NCBI RefSeq assembly: GCF_022669015.1
Contig: NZ_JAKKSL010000005.1
Span: forward strand, 186,001 to 250,000
Direction: 5' to 3'
Source: Colwellia maritima
Lineage (GTDB): Bacteria; Pseudomonadota; Gammaproteobacteria; Enterobacterales; Alteromonadaceae
Length of the DNA stretch: 64,000 nucleotides
The translations under genes were made by a program, and so were the position numbers. Below the pieces are notes generated by a model. It was given only the letters and a program-made list of their open reading frames with translations. It ran no database searches and was not told the origin of the DNA. Below are positions 1 through 10,635 of the stretch, piece by piece (within the stretch, counting starts at the first letter, position 1; each line of letters opens with the position of its first letter).

Positions 1-1134
1 CTGGTATTTTGTAATTTGTACATGTTCCGACCTATGTTGCCCTTAATGGCTGAAAAATTTAATGCCAGTGCCATTGCTATAAACTGGTTATTGGCCGCGG
101 GTACGTTGACCTTAGCACTCACCTTAGTGCCCTGGGCTATTGCGTCGGAAATGATTGGACGCCGTACTGTGATGATGCTGAGCCTTTTTTTATTGCCCTT
201 TACTGGCATGGCAATGTTATTAACTGATTCTTTATTAATGTTAACGTTAGCCCGTGGGGTAATGGGGGTTTCGCTTGCAGGGTTTGCCGCGGTTGCTGTG
301 GCCTATATGGCAGAAGAGTTTACACCTAAAGCCTTGGTTCTTGCCGTGGGTGGCTACATTAGTGCTAATTCTTTAGGGGGTATTACTGGCCGTTTATATG
401 GCGGTTTTGTTACTGAGTATTGGGGGCGGGAAGTTGCGGTTGTAGGGATGGCAATGTTGAGTTTCCTTGGGGTTTTTTTAGTTAACCGTTTATTACCTCA
501 ACAACAATATTTTACGCCTAAAAAAGGGCAGTTTCGCACCCACAGTAAACAGGTTATTGAGCATTTAAAACGGCGTGTATTAGGGGTGGCAATGTTGATT
601 GGCGGCCTAAATTTTGCCCTATTTGTTAATTTGTATACGGTAATGGGTTTTAGGCTTGTTGCTCCACCTTATTCCCTTTCTATTAGCTTAACCTCGATGA
701 TTTTTCTTTGTTATCTTAGTGGCACCATTACGGCAAAGCTGAGCGGTCGTTGGAGTCAGGTTTATAGTCCTATCAAGGGTATGGTAATAGGCACAACGGT
801 TAGTGTTACTGGCATGTGGATTGCCTCTTTTGATTCTTTGTATACCATGATTATTGGTTTGTTATTCATTAGCTCGGGGGCTTTTTTCACGCACTCGCTT
901 GCCTATGCTTGGGTAAGTCAAAAAGCAAAAACGGCCAAAGCAACGGCAACCGCACTTTATCTTGTGCATTATTATGTTGGTGGTAGTTTAGGTGGTTTTT
1001 ACTTAGTTGCTTGTCGGCAATATGGGGACTGGTTTGGTGTGCTTGCCGGCGGAATGGCGTTGTATGCTTTAATTTATCTATTGATTTGGCGTTTGCATGT
1101 TTGTACGAAATTTGAATTACAAGAGCATGAATAA
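1..1134 (+). CDS. MFS transporter, YnfM-like (5' end outside window)
   Basis: This is an inner-membrane major facilitator superfamily permease. The reading frame is open to the first base of the window, so the N-terminus lies upstream and an apparent TTG start at 16 is not the true start. About 378 residues are visible, against roughly 400-420 for the family. The sequence is almost all hydrophobic helices. It begins with a first-helix remnant ending FRPMLPLMAEKF, and has the loop 2-3 motif as SEMIGRRTV and a conserved RGVMG segment in helix 4. The sequence resembles the YnfM/arabinose-efflux-like subgroup; the substrate cannot be read from sequence. It ends about 260 bases before aspS, which has its own leader, so the two are probably transcribed separately. 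Confidence 0.8.
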   Translation: MVFCNLYMFRPMLPLMAEKFNASAIAINWLLAAGTLTLALTLVPWAIASEMIGRRTVMMLSLFLLPFTGMAMLLTDSLLMLTLARGVMGVSLAGFAAVAVAYMAEEFTPKALVLAVGGYISANSLGGITGRLYGGFVTEYWGREVAVVGMAMLSFLGVFLVNRLLPQQQYFTPKKGQFRTHSKQVIEHLKRRVLGVAMLIGGLNFALFVNLYTVMGFRLVAPPYSLSISLTSMIFLCYLSGTITAKLSGRWSQVYSPIKGMVIGTTVSVTGMWIASFDSLYTMIIGLLFISSGAFFTHSLAYAWVSQKAKTAKATATALYLVHYYVGGSLGGFYLVACRQYGDWFGVLAGGMALYALIYLLIWRLHVCTKFELQEHE

Positions 1135-1288
1135 CGGGGGACTTATTAGACGTGGGACGGGCAAATAGACGGTGTGTTAGGGCAATTTACCGTACCCGAA
1201 TTTGTTCAGTAAAATCGATAAGCTATCGATAAGTTAAGTTAATGAAAATAATCATTCTTCGTTAGGGTGACTTTACTAATCTTTGCTT

Positions 1289-1294
1289 TATAAT
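1289..1294 (+). promoter_or_regulatory. candidate -10 box for aspS
   Basis: A perfect TATAAT lies 99 bases upstream of the aspS start. The -35 region is weak (GGTGAC-like at about 1266), so the promoter call rests mainly on the -10 hexamer and its position. Confidence 0.35.
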
Positions 1295-1393
1295 ATGCGG
1301 CATTTATAAGCTTGTACCAAAATTACGATGTTCTCGATGAAGCTCGTAATATTTGTATAAGCAGCAGCTCATATTATTATCAAGGCAAAATCT

Positions 1394-3172
1394 ATGCGTA
1401 GTCTTTATTGTGGTGAGGTTAATGAATCTCATATTGGTCAAGAGGTCACTCTTTGTGGTTGGGTAAATCGTCGTCGTGACTTAGGCGCTGTTATCTTTTT
1501 AGATCTTCGTGATCGAGAAGGTTTAGTACAAGTGGTTTATGATCCAGATTTACCTGAAGTACTTGCTACCGCAAATACATTGCGTAATGAGTTTTGTGTG
1601 CAGTTAAAAGGTAAAGTACGCGCACGTCCAGAAGGTCAAATCAACAAAGACATGAAAACAGGTGCTATTGAAGTGCTTGGTTTAGAGTTGACGATTTTAA
1701 ATAAATCAGCACCATTGCCATTAGATTCAAACCAAGTTAACTCTGAAGAACAACGTTTAAAATATCGTTACCTTGATTTACGTCGTGCTGAAATGACTGA
1801 ACGTTTACGTTTTCGTGCCAAGGTTACTTCAAAGGTACGTAGTTCGCTTGAGTCACAAGGTTTTTTAGATATTGAAACCCCAATTCTTACTGCTGCAACC
1901 CCTGAAGGTGCTCGTGATTATTTAGTCCCTAGTCGTACGCATAAAGGTAAGTTTTTTGCTTTACCACAATCACCTCAATTGTTTAAACAATTGCTGATGA
2001 TGTCGGGTATGGAACGTTATTATCAAATAGTGAAATGTTTCCGTGATGAAGATTTACGTGCGGATAGACAACCTGAATTTACGCAAATTGATATTGAAAC
2101 GTCATTTATGTCGAGTGATAAAGTCATGGAAGTGACTGAAACCATGATTCGTGAATTATTTAAAGAAATGCTTGATGTTGATTTAGGTGATTTTCCTCGC
2201 ATGCCTTTTTCAGAGGCAATGGCGCGTTTTGGCTCAGACAAGCCTGATTTACGTAATCCATTAGAATTAGTGGACGTTGCTGATATTTTAAAAGACGTTG
2301 AGTTTAAAGTTTTTTCAGGCCCTGCGAATGATGAAAAAGGCCGTGTTGCGGTTATTTGTGTACCTGATGGTGCGGCGAAATTTTCACGCAAAGGGATTGA
2401 CGATCTAACCAAGTTTGTTGGTATTTATGGTGCTAAAGGTATGCCATGGATGAAAGTGAACGACATTGATGCTGCCTTATCAACAGGCGTTGACGGTTTA
2501 CAATCACCCATTTTAAAATTCTTATCTGCCGACGCTGCTAAAGCGTTGCTTGAGCGTACTAACGCTAAAACAGGCGACATTATTTTCTTTGGTTCAGACA
2601 CCTATAACGTCGTGACTGAATCCCTTGGTGCTTTACGACTTAAAATAGGTGAAGATTTAGATTTACTTGAAGGTGAGTGGAAACCGTTATGGGTTGTTGA
2701 TTTTCCTATGTTTGAAGAAATCGATGGCCGTATGCATGCACTTCATCATCCGTTTACAGCACCAACAGGTTTAACACCTGAAGAGCTTGAAGCAAATCCA
2801 CTTGGTGCATTGTCTGATGCGTACGATATGGTATTAAATGGTTGTGAATTAGGTGGTGGCTCTGTACGTATTCATAAACAAGATATGCAATCTGCCGCGT
2901 TTAGAATTTTAGGTATTGATGAAGAAGAAGCACAAGAAAAATTTGGTTTCTTACTTGAAGCATTACAATATGGTGCGCCACCGCATGTTGGTCTTGCTTT
3001 TGGTCTTGATCGTTTAGTGATGTTAATGACTGGAACAACGTCGATTCGTGAAGTAATGGCATTCCCTAAAACTACCACAGCTGCTTGTCCGTTAACGAAT
3101 GCTCCAGGTAATGCTAATCCTGCACAATTAGCTGAGTTGGGTGTGGCAACTATCTCTGAAGATAAAGAATAA
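1394..3172 (+). CDS. aspS: aspartate--tRNA ligase
   Basis: Cytoplasmic class IIb aminoacyl-tRNA synthetase that charges tRNA-Asp. The protein has 592 residues, the normal bacterial length. It opens with MRSLYCGEV and an OB-fold anticodon-binding domain (about residues 1-110). Class II motif 2 is seen as [18 protein letters not shown] (about 217-234), the bacterial GAD insertion domain lies between about 285 and 420, and motif 3 is GLAFGLDRL near the C-terminus. The bacterial GAD insertion separates it from archaeal-type enzymes. No frameshift is seen. ruvC follows after 81 bases; the yebC gene found between them in many relatives is absent here. Confidence 0.97.
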   Translation: MRSLYCGEVNESHIGQEVTLCGWVNRRRDLGAVIFLDLRDREGLVQVVYDPDLPEVLATANTLRNEFCVQLKGKVRARPEGQINKDMKTGAIEVLGLELTILNKSAPLPLDSNQVNSEEQRLKYRYLDLRRAEMTERLRFRAKVTSKVRSSLESQGFLDIETPILTAATPEGARDYLVPSRTHKGKFFALPQSPQLFKQLLMMSGMERYYQIVKCFRDEDLRADRQPEFTQIDIETSFMSSDKVMEVTETMIRELFKEMLDVDLGDFPRMPFSEAMARFGSDKPDLRNPLELVDVADILKDVEFKVFSGPANDEKGRVAVICVPDGAAKFSRKGIDDLTKFVGIYGAKGMPWMKVNDIDAALSTGVDGLQSPILKFLSADAAKALLERTNAKTGDIIFFGSDTYNVVTESLGALRLKIGEDLDLLEGEWKPLWVVDFPMFEEIDGRMHALHHPFTAPTGLTPEELEANPLGALSDAYDMVLNGCELGGGSVRIHKQDMQSAAFRILGIDEEEAQEKFGFLLEALQYGAPPHVGLAFGLDRLVMLMTGTTSIREVMAFPKTTTAACPLTNAPGNANPAQLAELGVATISEDKE

Positions 3173-3175
3173 TGG

Positions 3176-3199
3176 TACGCGTGTTGTTTATGACGCGTA
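3176..3199 (+). terminator. weak hairpin after aspS
   Basis: A 7-bp perfect stem (TACGCGT/ACGCGTA) with a 10-base loop lies just after the aspS stop. It is followed only by a T-rich stretch rather than a clean T run, so termination may be partial. Confidence 0.35.
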
Positions 3200-3253
3200 T
3201 TGATTTATTTTGACATTATTCATGGTGTTTGAGCACGACTGTCTTGGGTCTTT

Positions 3254-3775
3254 ATGGCTATTATACTAGGAATAGACCCCGGGTCGCGCTTTACAGGCTA
3301 CGGGGTGATCAAACATGAAGATAGGTCGTTTACTTATCTTGGTAGTGGTTGTATTAAAGCACTAAGCCAAGGTGATGATTTAGCCTCACGCTTGCAAACT
3401 ATTTTTGCCGGCGTGAGTGAAATTATTTTGCAATTTAAACCCGATATGTTCGCGATTGAACAAGTGTTTATGGCGAAAAACCCTGATTCTGCCCTGAAGC
3501 TAGGGCAAGCCCGTGGTGCTGCTATTGTGGCAGCAACAAACAGTGGCTTGCTCGTTGCTGAGTATTCTGCAAGGCAAATTAAACAGGCTGTAGTTGGCAC
3601 TGGTGGTGCGGATAAAACGCAAGTGCAACATATGGTGAAAACCATTTTAAAATTACCTGGCACACCGCAAGCAGATGCGGCTGATGCGCTTGCTGTTGCT
3701 TTATGTCATGGGAATAGTCATGAAAGTTTAGCAAAACTTGCGGCCAAGCTCAAAAAACAGTTCGACGAAGATTGA
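3254..3775 (+). CDS. ruvC: Holliday junction resolvase RuvC
   Basis: Endonuclease that cuts Holliday junctions after RuvAB branch migration. The protein has 173 residues, the usual size. The acidic catalytic residues of the RNase H-like fold are visible: the first Asp in LGIDPGS, the Glu in AIEQVF, and the last Asps in [10 protein letters not shown]. The start ATG follows GGTCTTT and leads to [11 protein letters not shown], which matches the family N-terminus. It is followed by ruvA and ruvB, the standard resolvasome order. Unlike its two neighbours it has no frameshift. Confidence 0.96.
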   Translation: MAIILGIDPGSRFTGYGVIKHEDRSFTYLGSGCIKALSQGDDLASRLQTIFAGVSEIILQFKPDMFAIEQVFMAKNPDSALKLGQARGAAIVAATNSGLLVAEYSARQIKQAVVGTGGADKTQVQHMVKTILKLPGTPQADAADALAVALCHGNSHESLAKLAAKLKKQFDED

Positions 3776-3871
3776 GGTAGTTCAGTATTACGTAGCCAAA
3801 AAAGTAGTTTACTGTATAAATATCTAGTGGTATGATTTTGGCATCGTTATTGATTTTTGTAGGTTTATGCT

Positions 3872-4505
3872 GTGATTGGTCGTTTATCTGGCACGTTAGT
3901 TGAAAAATTCCCCCTGAAATTCTTATTGAGTGCGGCGTAGGCTATGAAGTGACTATGCCAATGACCAGTATTTATGCTTTACCCGAGTTAAATGAACAGA
4001 CCATCATTTATACCCATTTTGTGGTACGTGAAGACGCGCAGTTGTTGTATGGGTTTGTGAATACCACTGAGCGTAAGCTGTTTCGGTTGTTGATTAAAGT
4101 AAATGGGGTTGGTCCCAAGTTGGCGTTAGCAGTGTTATCAGCTATGTCTGCAGATCAATTTGTAAGCTGTGTAGCTCATGATGATGTTTCAGGCATTGTA
4201 AAAATTCCCGGTGTTGGCAAAAAAACCGCGGAGCGTTTATTAATTGAAATGCGAGATCGCTTAAAAGATTGGCAAATTACCTCACTTACTCCGGCAACTG
4301 ATGCAATGCCAACACAGTTAGGAGTAGAACAAACTTTTGTTAACGGTTTTAATGATGCGTTCCGTAATAATAAAGGTGATGCAATTAATGCACTAATTTC
4401 ATTAGGCTATAAACAAGTACAAGCAGATAAAGCGGTTAAGCGGTTTATTCTGACGGGATGTCTAGCGAAGATATTATTCGCCATGCTTTAAAATCAATGC
4501 TGTAA
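3872..4505 (+). CDS. ruvA: Holliday junction branch migration protein RuvA (two frameshifts)
   Basis: DNA-binding tetramer that loads the RuvB motor on Holliday junctions. The gene starts at a GTG ([12 protein letters not shown]) and is broken twice. At the C5 run near 3910 one missing C moves the frame; restoring it gives [17 protein letters not shown] as expected. Near 4450 a second shift moves the C-terminus out of frame, where [17 protein letters not shown] ends at TAA 4503-4505. Helix-hairpin-helix motifs are seen around [13 protein letters not shown] and [13 protein letters not shown]. Both shifts look like sequencing errors because the conserved sequence resumes immediately. ruvB starts 15 bases later. 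Confidence 0.93.
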
Positions 4506-4520
4506 AGACAGGGAACAACA

Positions 4521-5536
4521 ATGATAGAAGCTGATCGCTTAATAGAACCCATTGCCACCGTTGAGGATGAAGGGGTTGATCGTGCTATTCGCCCTAAAAT
4601 GCTCATTGATTATACTGGGCAAGCGCACGTTAAAGCACAAATGGAAATTTTTATTCCGGCAGCTAAAAATCGTGATGAACCACTGGACCATTTACTTATT
4701 TTTGGCCCTCCAGGTTTAGGAAAAACCACACTGGCTAATATTGTTGCCAATGAAATGGGGGTAAATATTCGTACTACTTCGGGACCTGTGTTAGAAAAAG
4801 CGGGTGATTTGGCCGCATTACTGACTAATTTAGAAGAAAACGATATTTTATTTATTGATGAAATACATCGTTTAAGCCCCGTGGTTGAAGAAATTCTCTA
4901 TCCGGCAATGGAGGATTATCAACTTGATATTATGATAGGTGAGGGACCTGCAGCGCGTTCGATAAAATTAGATTTACCTGCATTTACCTTGATTGGTGCA
5001 ACTACCCGAGCCGGTGCGTTAACGTCTCCGCTTAGGGATAGGTTTGGTATTGTACAACGCTTAGAGTTTTACAATGTGCAAGACTTAACCACGATTGTTA
5101 AGCGTTCCGCTAGTTTATTGAACCTAAATATGAATGAAGAGGGAGCCTTCGAAGTTGCTCGTAGAGCGCGCGGTACCCCTCGAATTGCTAACAGGTTATT
5201 ACGTAGAGTACGTGATTATGCCGATATTAAAACCGAAGGTTTTGTTAATCAAGTAACTGCCGCTGCGGCCCGGATATGCTAGAAGTTGATAATGAAGGTT
5301 TTGATATTATGGACAGAAAGCTATTACATGCGATTATTGACAAATTTATGGGCGGGCCCGTTGGTCTTGATAATATTGCGGCGGCCATTGGTGAAGAACG
5401 AGAAACCATTGAAGATGTACTTGAGCCGTTTTTAATTCAACAAGGTTTTTTACAACGAACCCCGCGTGGCAGAATTGCTACCGATAGAGCTTACCAACAT
5501 TTTTCAATTATGCGACCTGAAACAAAGTCGACCTGA
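4521..5536 (+). CDS. ruvB: Holliday junction branch migration ATPase RuvB (frameshift)
   Basis: AAA+ hexameric motor of the RuvABC resolvasome. Walker A is GPPGLGKTT and Walker B is LFIDEIHRL, followed by sensor I in GATTRAG and the arginine finger in SPLRDRFG. The C-terminal winged helix includes [11 protein letters not shown] and [14 protein letters not shown]. One frameshift lies near 5268-5273 (GCGGCCCGG), where the expected ALDMLEVD reading needs one more base. The total length of about 338 residues fits the family. The last codons and the stop fall in a 16-bp tandem repeat. Confidence 0.95.
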
Positions 5537-5588
5537 AACAAAGTCGACCTGAACCAAAGTCGACCTGAAACAAAGTCGACCTGAAATA
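5513..5588 (+). repeat. 16-bp tandem repeat over the ruvB stop
   Basis: Four units of CGACCTGAAACAAAGT (one with a single C for A change) start at 5513, 5529, 5545 and 5561, followed by a partial fifth. The unit length is not a multiple of three, so the ruvB frame reaches TGA inside the second unit. Any copy number of two or more gives the same protein. Confidence 0.95.
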
Positions 5589-5610
5589 CACGCCACCACA
5601 AATAAAGTTG

Positions 5611-6120
5611 TTATTTTCCGTTTCTTTTTTGCCAAGCTTTTATTGCGTTATAGCGCCATAAAAGCTGAATACCGCAATAGCCTAAAATAGAAAAAAGTAC
5701 AGCTAATACACCACAGCCTAAGAAAAATGCAGGGCCTATGGTTGATAAACTATCAACAATCCACTGCCAACTAGCTTCAAACAAAAACTCTTTATGAGGG
5801 GTATGTAATAGCCAAGCTCCTACAACGTAACACGCGTAAAAAATTGCAGGCATGGTCAGTGGGTTTGTTAACCAGACTAAGGCAACTGACAGTGGTAAAT
5901 TTGAATGAACTAAAATAGCAGTGCCGGCAGCTAAAATCATTTGAAAAGGCACAGGGATAAAAGCAAAAAATAAACCAACAGCAAAAGCTTTTGCTACAGA
6001 ATGACGATTCATATGCCATAAATGGGGGTTGTGCAATAACTTGCCAAAAATTTTTAGATTTTTATTGTCTTTAATTCGCTGTGGATCTGGCATAAAGCGC
6101 TTAATTAGTTTTTTTGGCAT
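5611..6120 (-). CDS. DUF2062 family inner-membrane protein
   Basis: A 169-residue protein of the DUF2062 family, whose biochemical role is unknown. A basic N-terminus (MPKKLIKRFMPDPQRI) is followed by the family segment HLWHMNRHSVAKAFAVGLF and then TNPLTMPAIFYACY, with about three hydrophobic helices (roughly residues 46-70, 75-105 and 130-155). It converges on ruvB and is transcribed away from comEC, from which it is divided by 171 bases that must hold both promoters. The start is MPKK, preceded on its strand by an A-rich region. Confidence 0.85.
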   Translation of the reverse strand: MPKKLIKRFMPDPQRIKDNKNLKIFGKLLHNPHLWHMNRHSVAKAFAVGLFFAFIPVPFQMILAAGTAILVHSNLPLSVALVWLTNPLTMPAIFYACYVVGAWLLHTPHKEFLFEASWQWIVDSLSTIGPAFFLGCGVLAVLFSILGYCGIQLLWRYNAIKAWQKRNGK

Positions 6121-6291
6121 ATACTTACTATGATCTTTAGGGTTAGTTTACGTTTATTTTTAGGCTTACTTTTAATTTTAGGTTTCTATTATTGTTAATT
6201 AAGTATAGTTTTATTTAATCTAAATAAGGTTAGTTAAGCCGGCGAATAGAAAACTAATACAACAATTGATACAGGAAGTACTTCATTCACT

Positions 6292-8734
6292 ATGGATTGG
6301 TGGTTAGCTAATTTTTTTCTGGGTGCTATATTCTCACTATTTTTACCTGTAGTGCCAGATCTTTTTGTGCTTATTTTACTTCTCTTTCTCTCGCTCTGCT
6401 TTTTTTATTATCCTTTTCATTTTACTACGCAGGTCAAACCCTTGCGATTAAGTTCAGGCTTATTGTTTGGCGCAAGTTGGATGTTATTTAGCGCGTTTAG
6501 CTTTCAGCACCTGTGGCAAGAAAACAGTATAAACCTCATTGAGTTATCAAGCAAAGCCCTGTGGGTAAAAGGTGAAGTATTAAGTTTGCACGCACCTGTA
6601 AAGCAAGGTGAACTAAATAATTCAGTAAGTCGTTTAACAAAAACCGACGATAAACAAAGTCAGCTGCGTTTCAATTTGTTAATAACACATCTTAATAATT
6701 CTAAACTATCTCAAGCAATCAAAATTCGCTTAAGTTGGAAAAATGCCTCATTTGCTTTGCAACAGGGGAATATTGTGAATTTAAAGATCAAGGTTAAACC
6801 TGCTCATGGTTTGGCTAATCAAGGCGGCTTTAGTTATCAAACGTGGTTAAACAGTAAAGCGATAAGTGCCACAGGTTATGTGATAAAACATAACAAAAAT
6901 AAGTTAGTGGACGCAACGACTACTTTTCGTCAACAAGGCTTCAGTGATTATTCTCAGCGTTTATTAGATGAAAATGCCTCTAATGAGTTGGCGCCGTTGT
7001 TATTGGCGTTAGGATTTGGCTCTCGTACCGCATTAAGTCAAGATGTTTGGCAAGTTTTACAAGCAACGGGAACAGGGCATTTAATTGCTATTTCAGGTTT
7101 GCATATAGGTTTGGTAGCGTCAGGAAGTTTTTATCTCGTTATGCTATTTTTGCGTTTTATTCCCCTTAAGTTATTCAGTAACAGCTACCAAGTACAAACA
7201 ATTAACGCTCGTTATTATGCTATAGGCCTCAGTTTACTTGTGGCGGTTAGTTATGGTTATTTGGTGGTTTTTCTTTGCCAACAGTTCGTGCGTTGGTGAT
7301 GTTAAGTTTTTATTGGTTTACTCGCTTAGCCGCAATACATATCTCAATAAAACGATGGCTTTTGCTGACGTTATTTATCATAACGATAACGACTCCGTTT
7401 AGTTTGTTTACGGTAAGTTTTTGGTTGTCGGTTTATGCCGTTACGCTTATTTTTATGACCCTGTGGCGTTTCAAGTATTTTATTAATCAAGGTCATAAGG
7501 TATCGCGCTTTATCAAGGGTTTGCTTGTTATTCAGTTAAGTTTAACCGTGATGCTTTTACCTGTCAGTGCGCTCTTTTTTCAACAAATTTCGGTGGTGGC
7601 CTTTTTTGCAAATATTATTGCTGTGCCTTGGATGAGTTTTATTAGTATTCCTTTGTGTTTGTTGTCATTAGTTTTTCTGCCGCTGTCAGAAACATTTAGC
7701 CAGTTTTTGATTATGCTCTGCTTAGAATCCATACAGTTTATTTGGGATTATTTGTCTTACTTATCAATTAAACCATGGAGTGTCGTTACTCTGTCAAGTT
7801 TACATGTTCAGTTGATAGTGTTTTTTGGTTTGGTGATAGTGTTATGGGTGTTTTTCGCCAAAATTTACCCTTAAAAGTCAGATAAATACTAAAATACGTG
7901 CGATGTTATTTTGTTTTACTTTGCTTATAGGTTTTGTTTCATTTGTGTTGGTGGGGAAATCGACTAACGCCCCTAAACTTTGGCAATTAGTGGTGTTTGA
8001 TGTTGGGCAAGGATTGTCTGTACTTGTACAACGGGGAACAAAGGCGATTTTATATGATACCGGCGCGGCGTATGACAGTGGCTTTAATATGGTAGAAGCG
8101 GTGGTGTTACCTTATTTGCAATTTGCCGGCATACAACAATTGGATAAAGTGATCATCAGTCACAGCGATAATGATCACGCAGGTGGTTTAGCTGTGTTGC
8201 AAAAATCCATTATGATTAAAGAGTTGATTTATAATAGCGATGCAGACAATGAGTCTAATACTTGTTTGCAAGGGCAGTCGTTTGACTGGCAAGGGTTAAC
8301 GTTTGAAATGCTTTGGCCTGAACAACAAGTGTCAGAAGAAAATGACGACTCTTGTGTTATTTTGATTAAAGATGAAAAACACAAGGTATTGTTAACAGGG
8401 GATATCTCTAAAGTCATTGAAGGCAAATTAATTCAGCAATATCCGGCATTACAGGCCGATGTACTCGTTGTACCTCATCATGGCTCTAAAACTTCTTCAA
8501 GTAATGCATTTATTGAACAAGTACAAGCTGATATTGCTGTTGTGAGTCTTTGGGTTTTTAAATCGATGGCATATGCCTGTGGCTGAAGTAGTGAAACGTT
8601 ATCAAAACAACAATGTTTCCTTAATTAATAGCGCCCAATCAGGGCAAGTGACATTGAAATTTTCAGAGAAAGGGATTTTATACTATGGCTATCACAATGA
8701 TTTATGGCCTTTCTGGTTCGCAAAGCCTCTTTGA
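6292..8734 (+). CDS. comEC: ComEC/Rec2 DNA-uptake channel protein (three frameshifts)
   Basis: Inner-membrane channel that carries single-stranded DNA into the cytoplasm during natural transformation. In order: N-terminal membrane segments and a soluble DUF4131-like domain (to about residue 210), the Competence domain (GTGHLIAISGLHIGLVAS followed by many membrane helices), and a C-terminal metallo-beta-lactamase domain with HSDNDHAGG and PHHGSKTSSS. The frame shifts near 7261-7272, at a T5 run at 7851-7855, and near 8545-8560. After the last shift the sequence reads RWHMPVAEVVKRYQ and ends at TGA 8732-8734. The joined length of about 814 residues is normal for Gram-negative ComEC. A ComEA-like protein lies at 35.4 kb. 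Confidence 0.9.
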
Positions 8735-8821
8735 TATAGATATTTAGTTGGTTGTTTAACTAAATCACGCTAAAATCAAGTCATTATAATATCAGTCAGA
8801 TGCAGTGAAATAATTTTTTCT

Positions 8822-10602
8822 ATGGAAAATACGATAAGCGCCACCACATGGCAAAACTTCAGGCGTCTCCTCGGTTATGCTAAACCTTATAAGTTAGGCT
8901 TTATTGTTGCGATAATTGGCATGTTAGGCTATGCGGCAATTGATGTGTATTTTTTATCACAATTAAAACCGTTAATAGATGACGGTCTCGGTGGGGCAAA
9001 CCGTGACTTTATGAAATGGGCGCCGGTGTTTGTTGTTGCGGCTTTTATTTTTCGTGGTTTATTTCACTTTATTGCGAATTATTGTTTAGCATGGGTGGGG
9101 AATAATGTAGTGACTGATATCAAACAGGTATTGTTTGAACATATTATGAGTATGCCGGTGACTTTTCATGACAAAGAATCAACGGGGGGTTAATTTCAAA
9201 GCTGACTTATGACACTGAGCAGGTTTTAAACTCGGTGAGTAAAGCTGTATTAGTTATCGTGCAACAAAGCGCTTTTGTGTTGGGGTTAATTGGTTTGATG
9301 TTTTATATCAGTTGGCAGTTATCACTGATTTTCATACTTATCACACCTATTATTGCGTTTGTTGTTCATTTTGTTTCTAAACGTTTTCGTAAAATAAGTA
9401 AGAATATTCAAGGGGCAATGGGCGAAGTTACCTCGGCGGCTGAGCAAACCTTCAATGGTCATAAAGTCGTGCTAACTTTTGGTGGGCAAGAAAAAGAATT
9501 TGCTCGCTTTCAACAAATTAATAATCAAAATAGACACCAACGAATGAAACTGGTAGCTGCAAAAGCGGGTAGCGTCCCTATTATTCAGATCATAGCCTCT
9601 TTTGCTTTGGCTTTTGTTTTTTACGCGGTCAATTCTGACACGTTACGTGAAAGTATTTCTGCGGGTAGCTTTATCAGTATTATTACTTATATGGTAATGT
9701 TGCTAAGGCCGCTTAAAATGTTGACTGATGTGAATAGTGAATTTCAACGAGGTATGGCAGCTTGTACGAGTATTTTTTCTGTATTAGATCAAGAAAAAGA
9801 AAAAGACACAGGTGTTAAGCATCTTGATAAGGCACAGGGATATATCGCTTTTAAAAATGTCAATTTTGCTTATGATTATCATGTTAATGACCACGATGAA
9901 CAGGGTGATTTAGTTAAAAACAAGTGGGCACTAGACGATGTCTCTTTCGAATTAAATCCAGGTGAAACCTTAGCGTTTGTTGGGCGCTCGGGTAGCGGTA
10001 AGTCGACAGCCAGTGCTTTATTATTACGTTTTTATGATGCCGGCGAGGGCGAGATTTTAATTGACGGCACGAAGATTGAAAATTATTTTCTGAAGGACTT
10101 ACGTCATCAGTTTGCTTATGTTTCACAAGATGTGGTGCTTTTTAACGACACCCTTGCCAATAATATTGCTTACGGTAAACCAGAGGCGACGATGGATGAA
10201 ATTATCGCGGCTGCTAAAAGTGCGCATATTTTAGAATTTGCAGACAAAATGGCGCAAGGTTTACAAACGAATATTGGAGAGAATGGCGCTTTACTTTCGG
10301 GCGGTCAACGCCAACGTGTTGCTATTGCTCGCGCATTATTATGTGATGCTCCCTTTTTAATTTTAGATGAAGCCACCAGTGCGTTAGACACTGAGTCTGA
10401 GCGTCATATTCAAGATGCTTTACAAACGTTACAGCAAAATAGAACCTCAATTGTTATTGCTCATCGATTATCTACCATAGAAAACGCCGATAAGATTATT
10501 GTGATGGATCAGGGGAAAATTATTGAGCAAGGTACTCATCAAACGCTACTTGACAAAAATGGTGCGTATGCACAATTACATAATTTTCAATTTGAGTCGT
10601 AG
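8822..10602 (+). CDS. msbA: lipid A export ATP-binding/permease MsbA (frameshift)
   Basis: Homodimeric ABC exporter that flips lipid A-core across the inner membrane. The six-helix transmembrane domain occupies about residues 1-330 and the ABC domain the rest. Walker A is GRSGSGKST, the signature is LSGGQRQR, Walker B is FLILDEATSAL, and the switch His is in IAHRLST. A single frameshift lies in the G6 run at 9184-9189; one added G restores STGGLISKLTYDTEQV. The joined length is about 593 residues. Its gene order msbA-lpxK-Trm112-kdsB is the usual lipid A/Kdo cluster. Confidence 0.96.
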
Positions 10603-10635
10603 GCTGATGGTTTTAACGAATAGCGTTACAATGGA

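Noticed and set aside
1201..1240. Direct repeat ATCGATAAG upstream of aspS as an operator
   Set aside because: Only 9 bp twice, in AT-rich DNA with no known regulator motif. It is not distinct enough to call.
2023..2412. A 129-codon minus-strand ORF inside aspS
   Set aside because: It is fully within a highly conserved coding sequence on the other strand, with no recognisable protein.
3872..4505. ruvA considered a pseudogene or a programmed frameshift
   Set aside because: No slippery heptamer is seen, and the same kind of break occurs in some 20 unrelated genes. Sequencing error is simpler.
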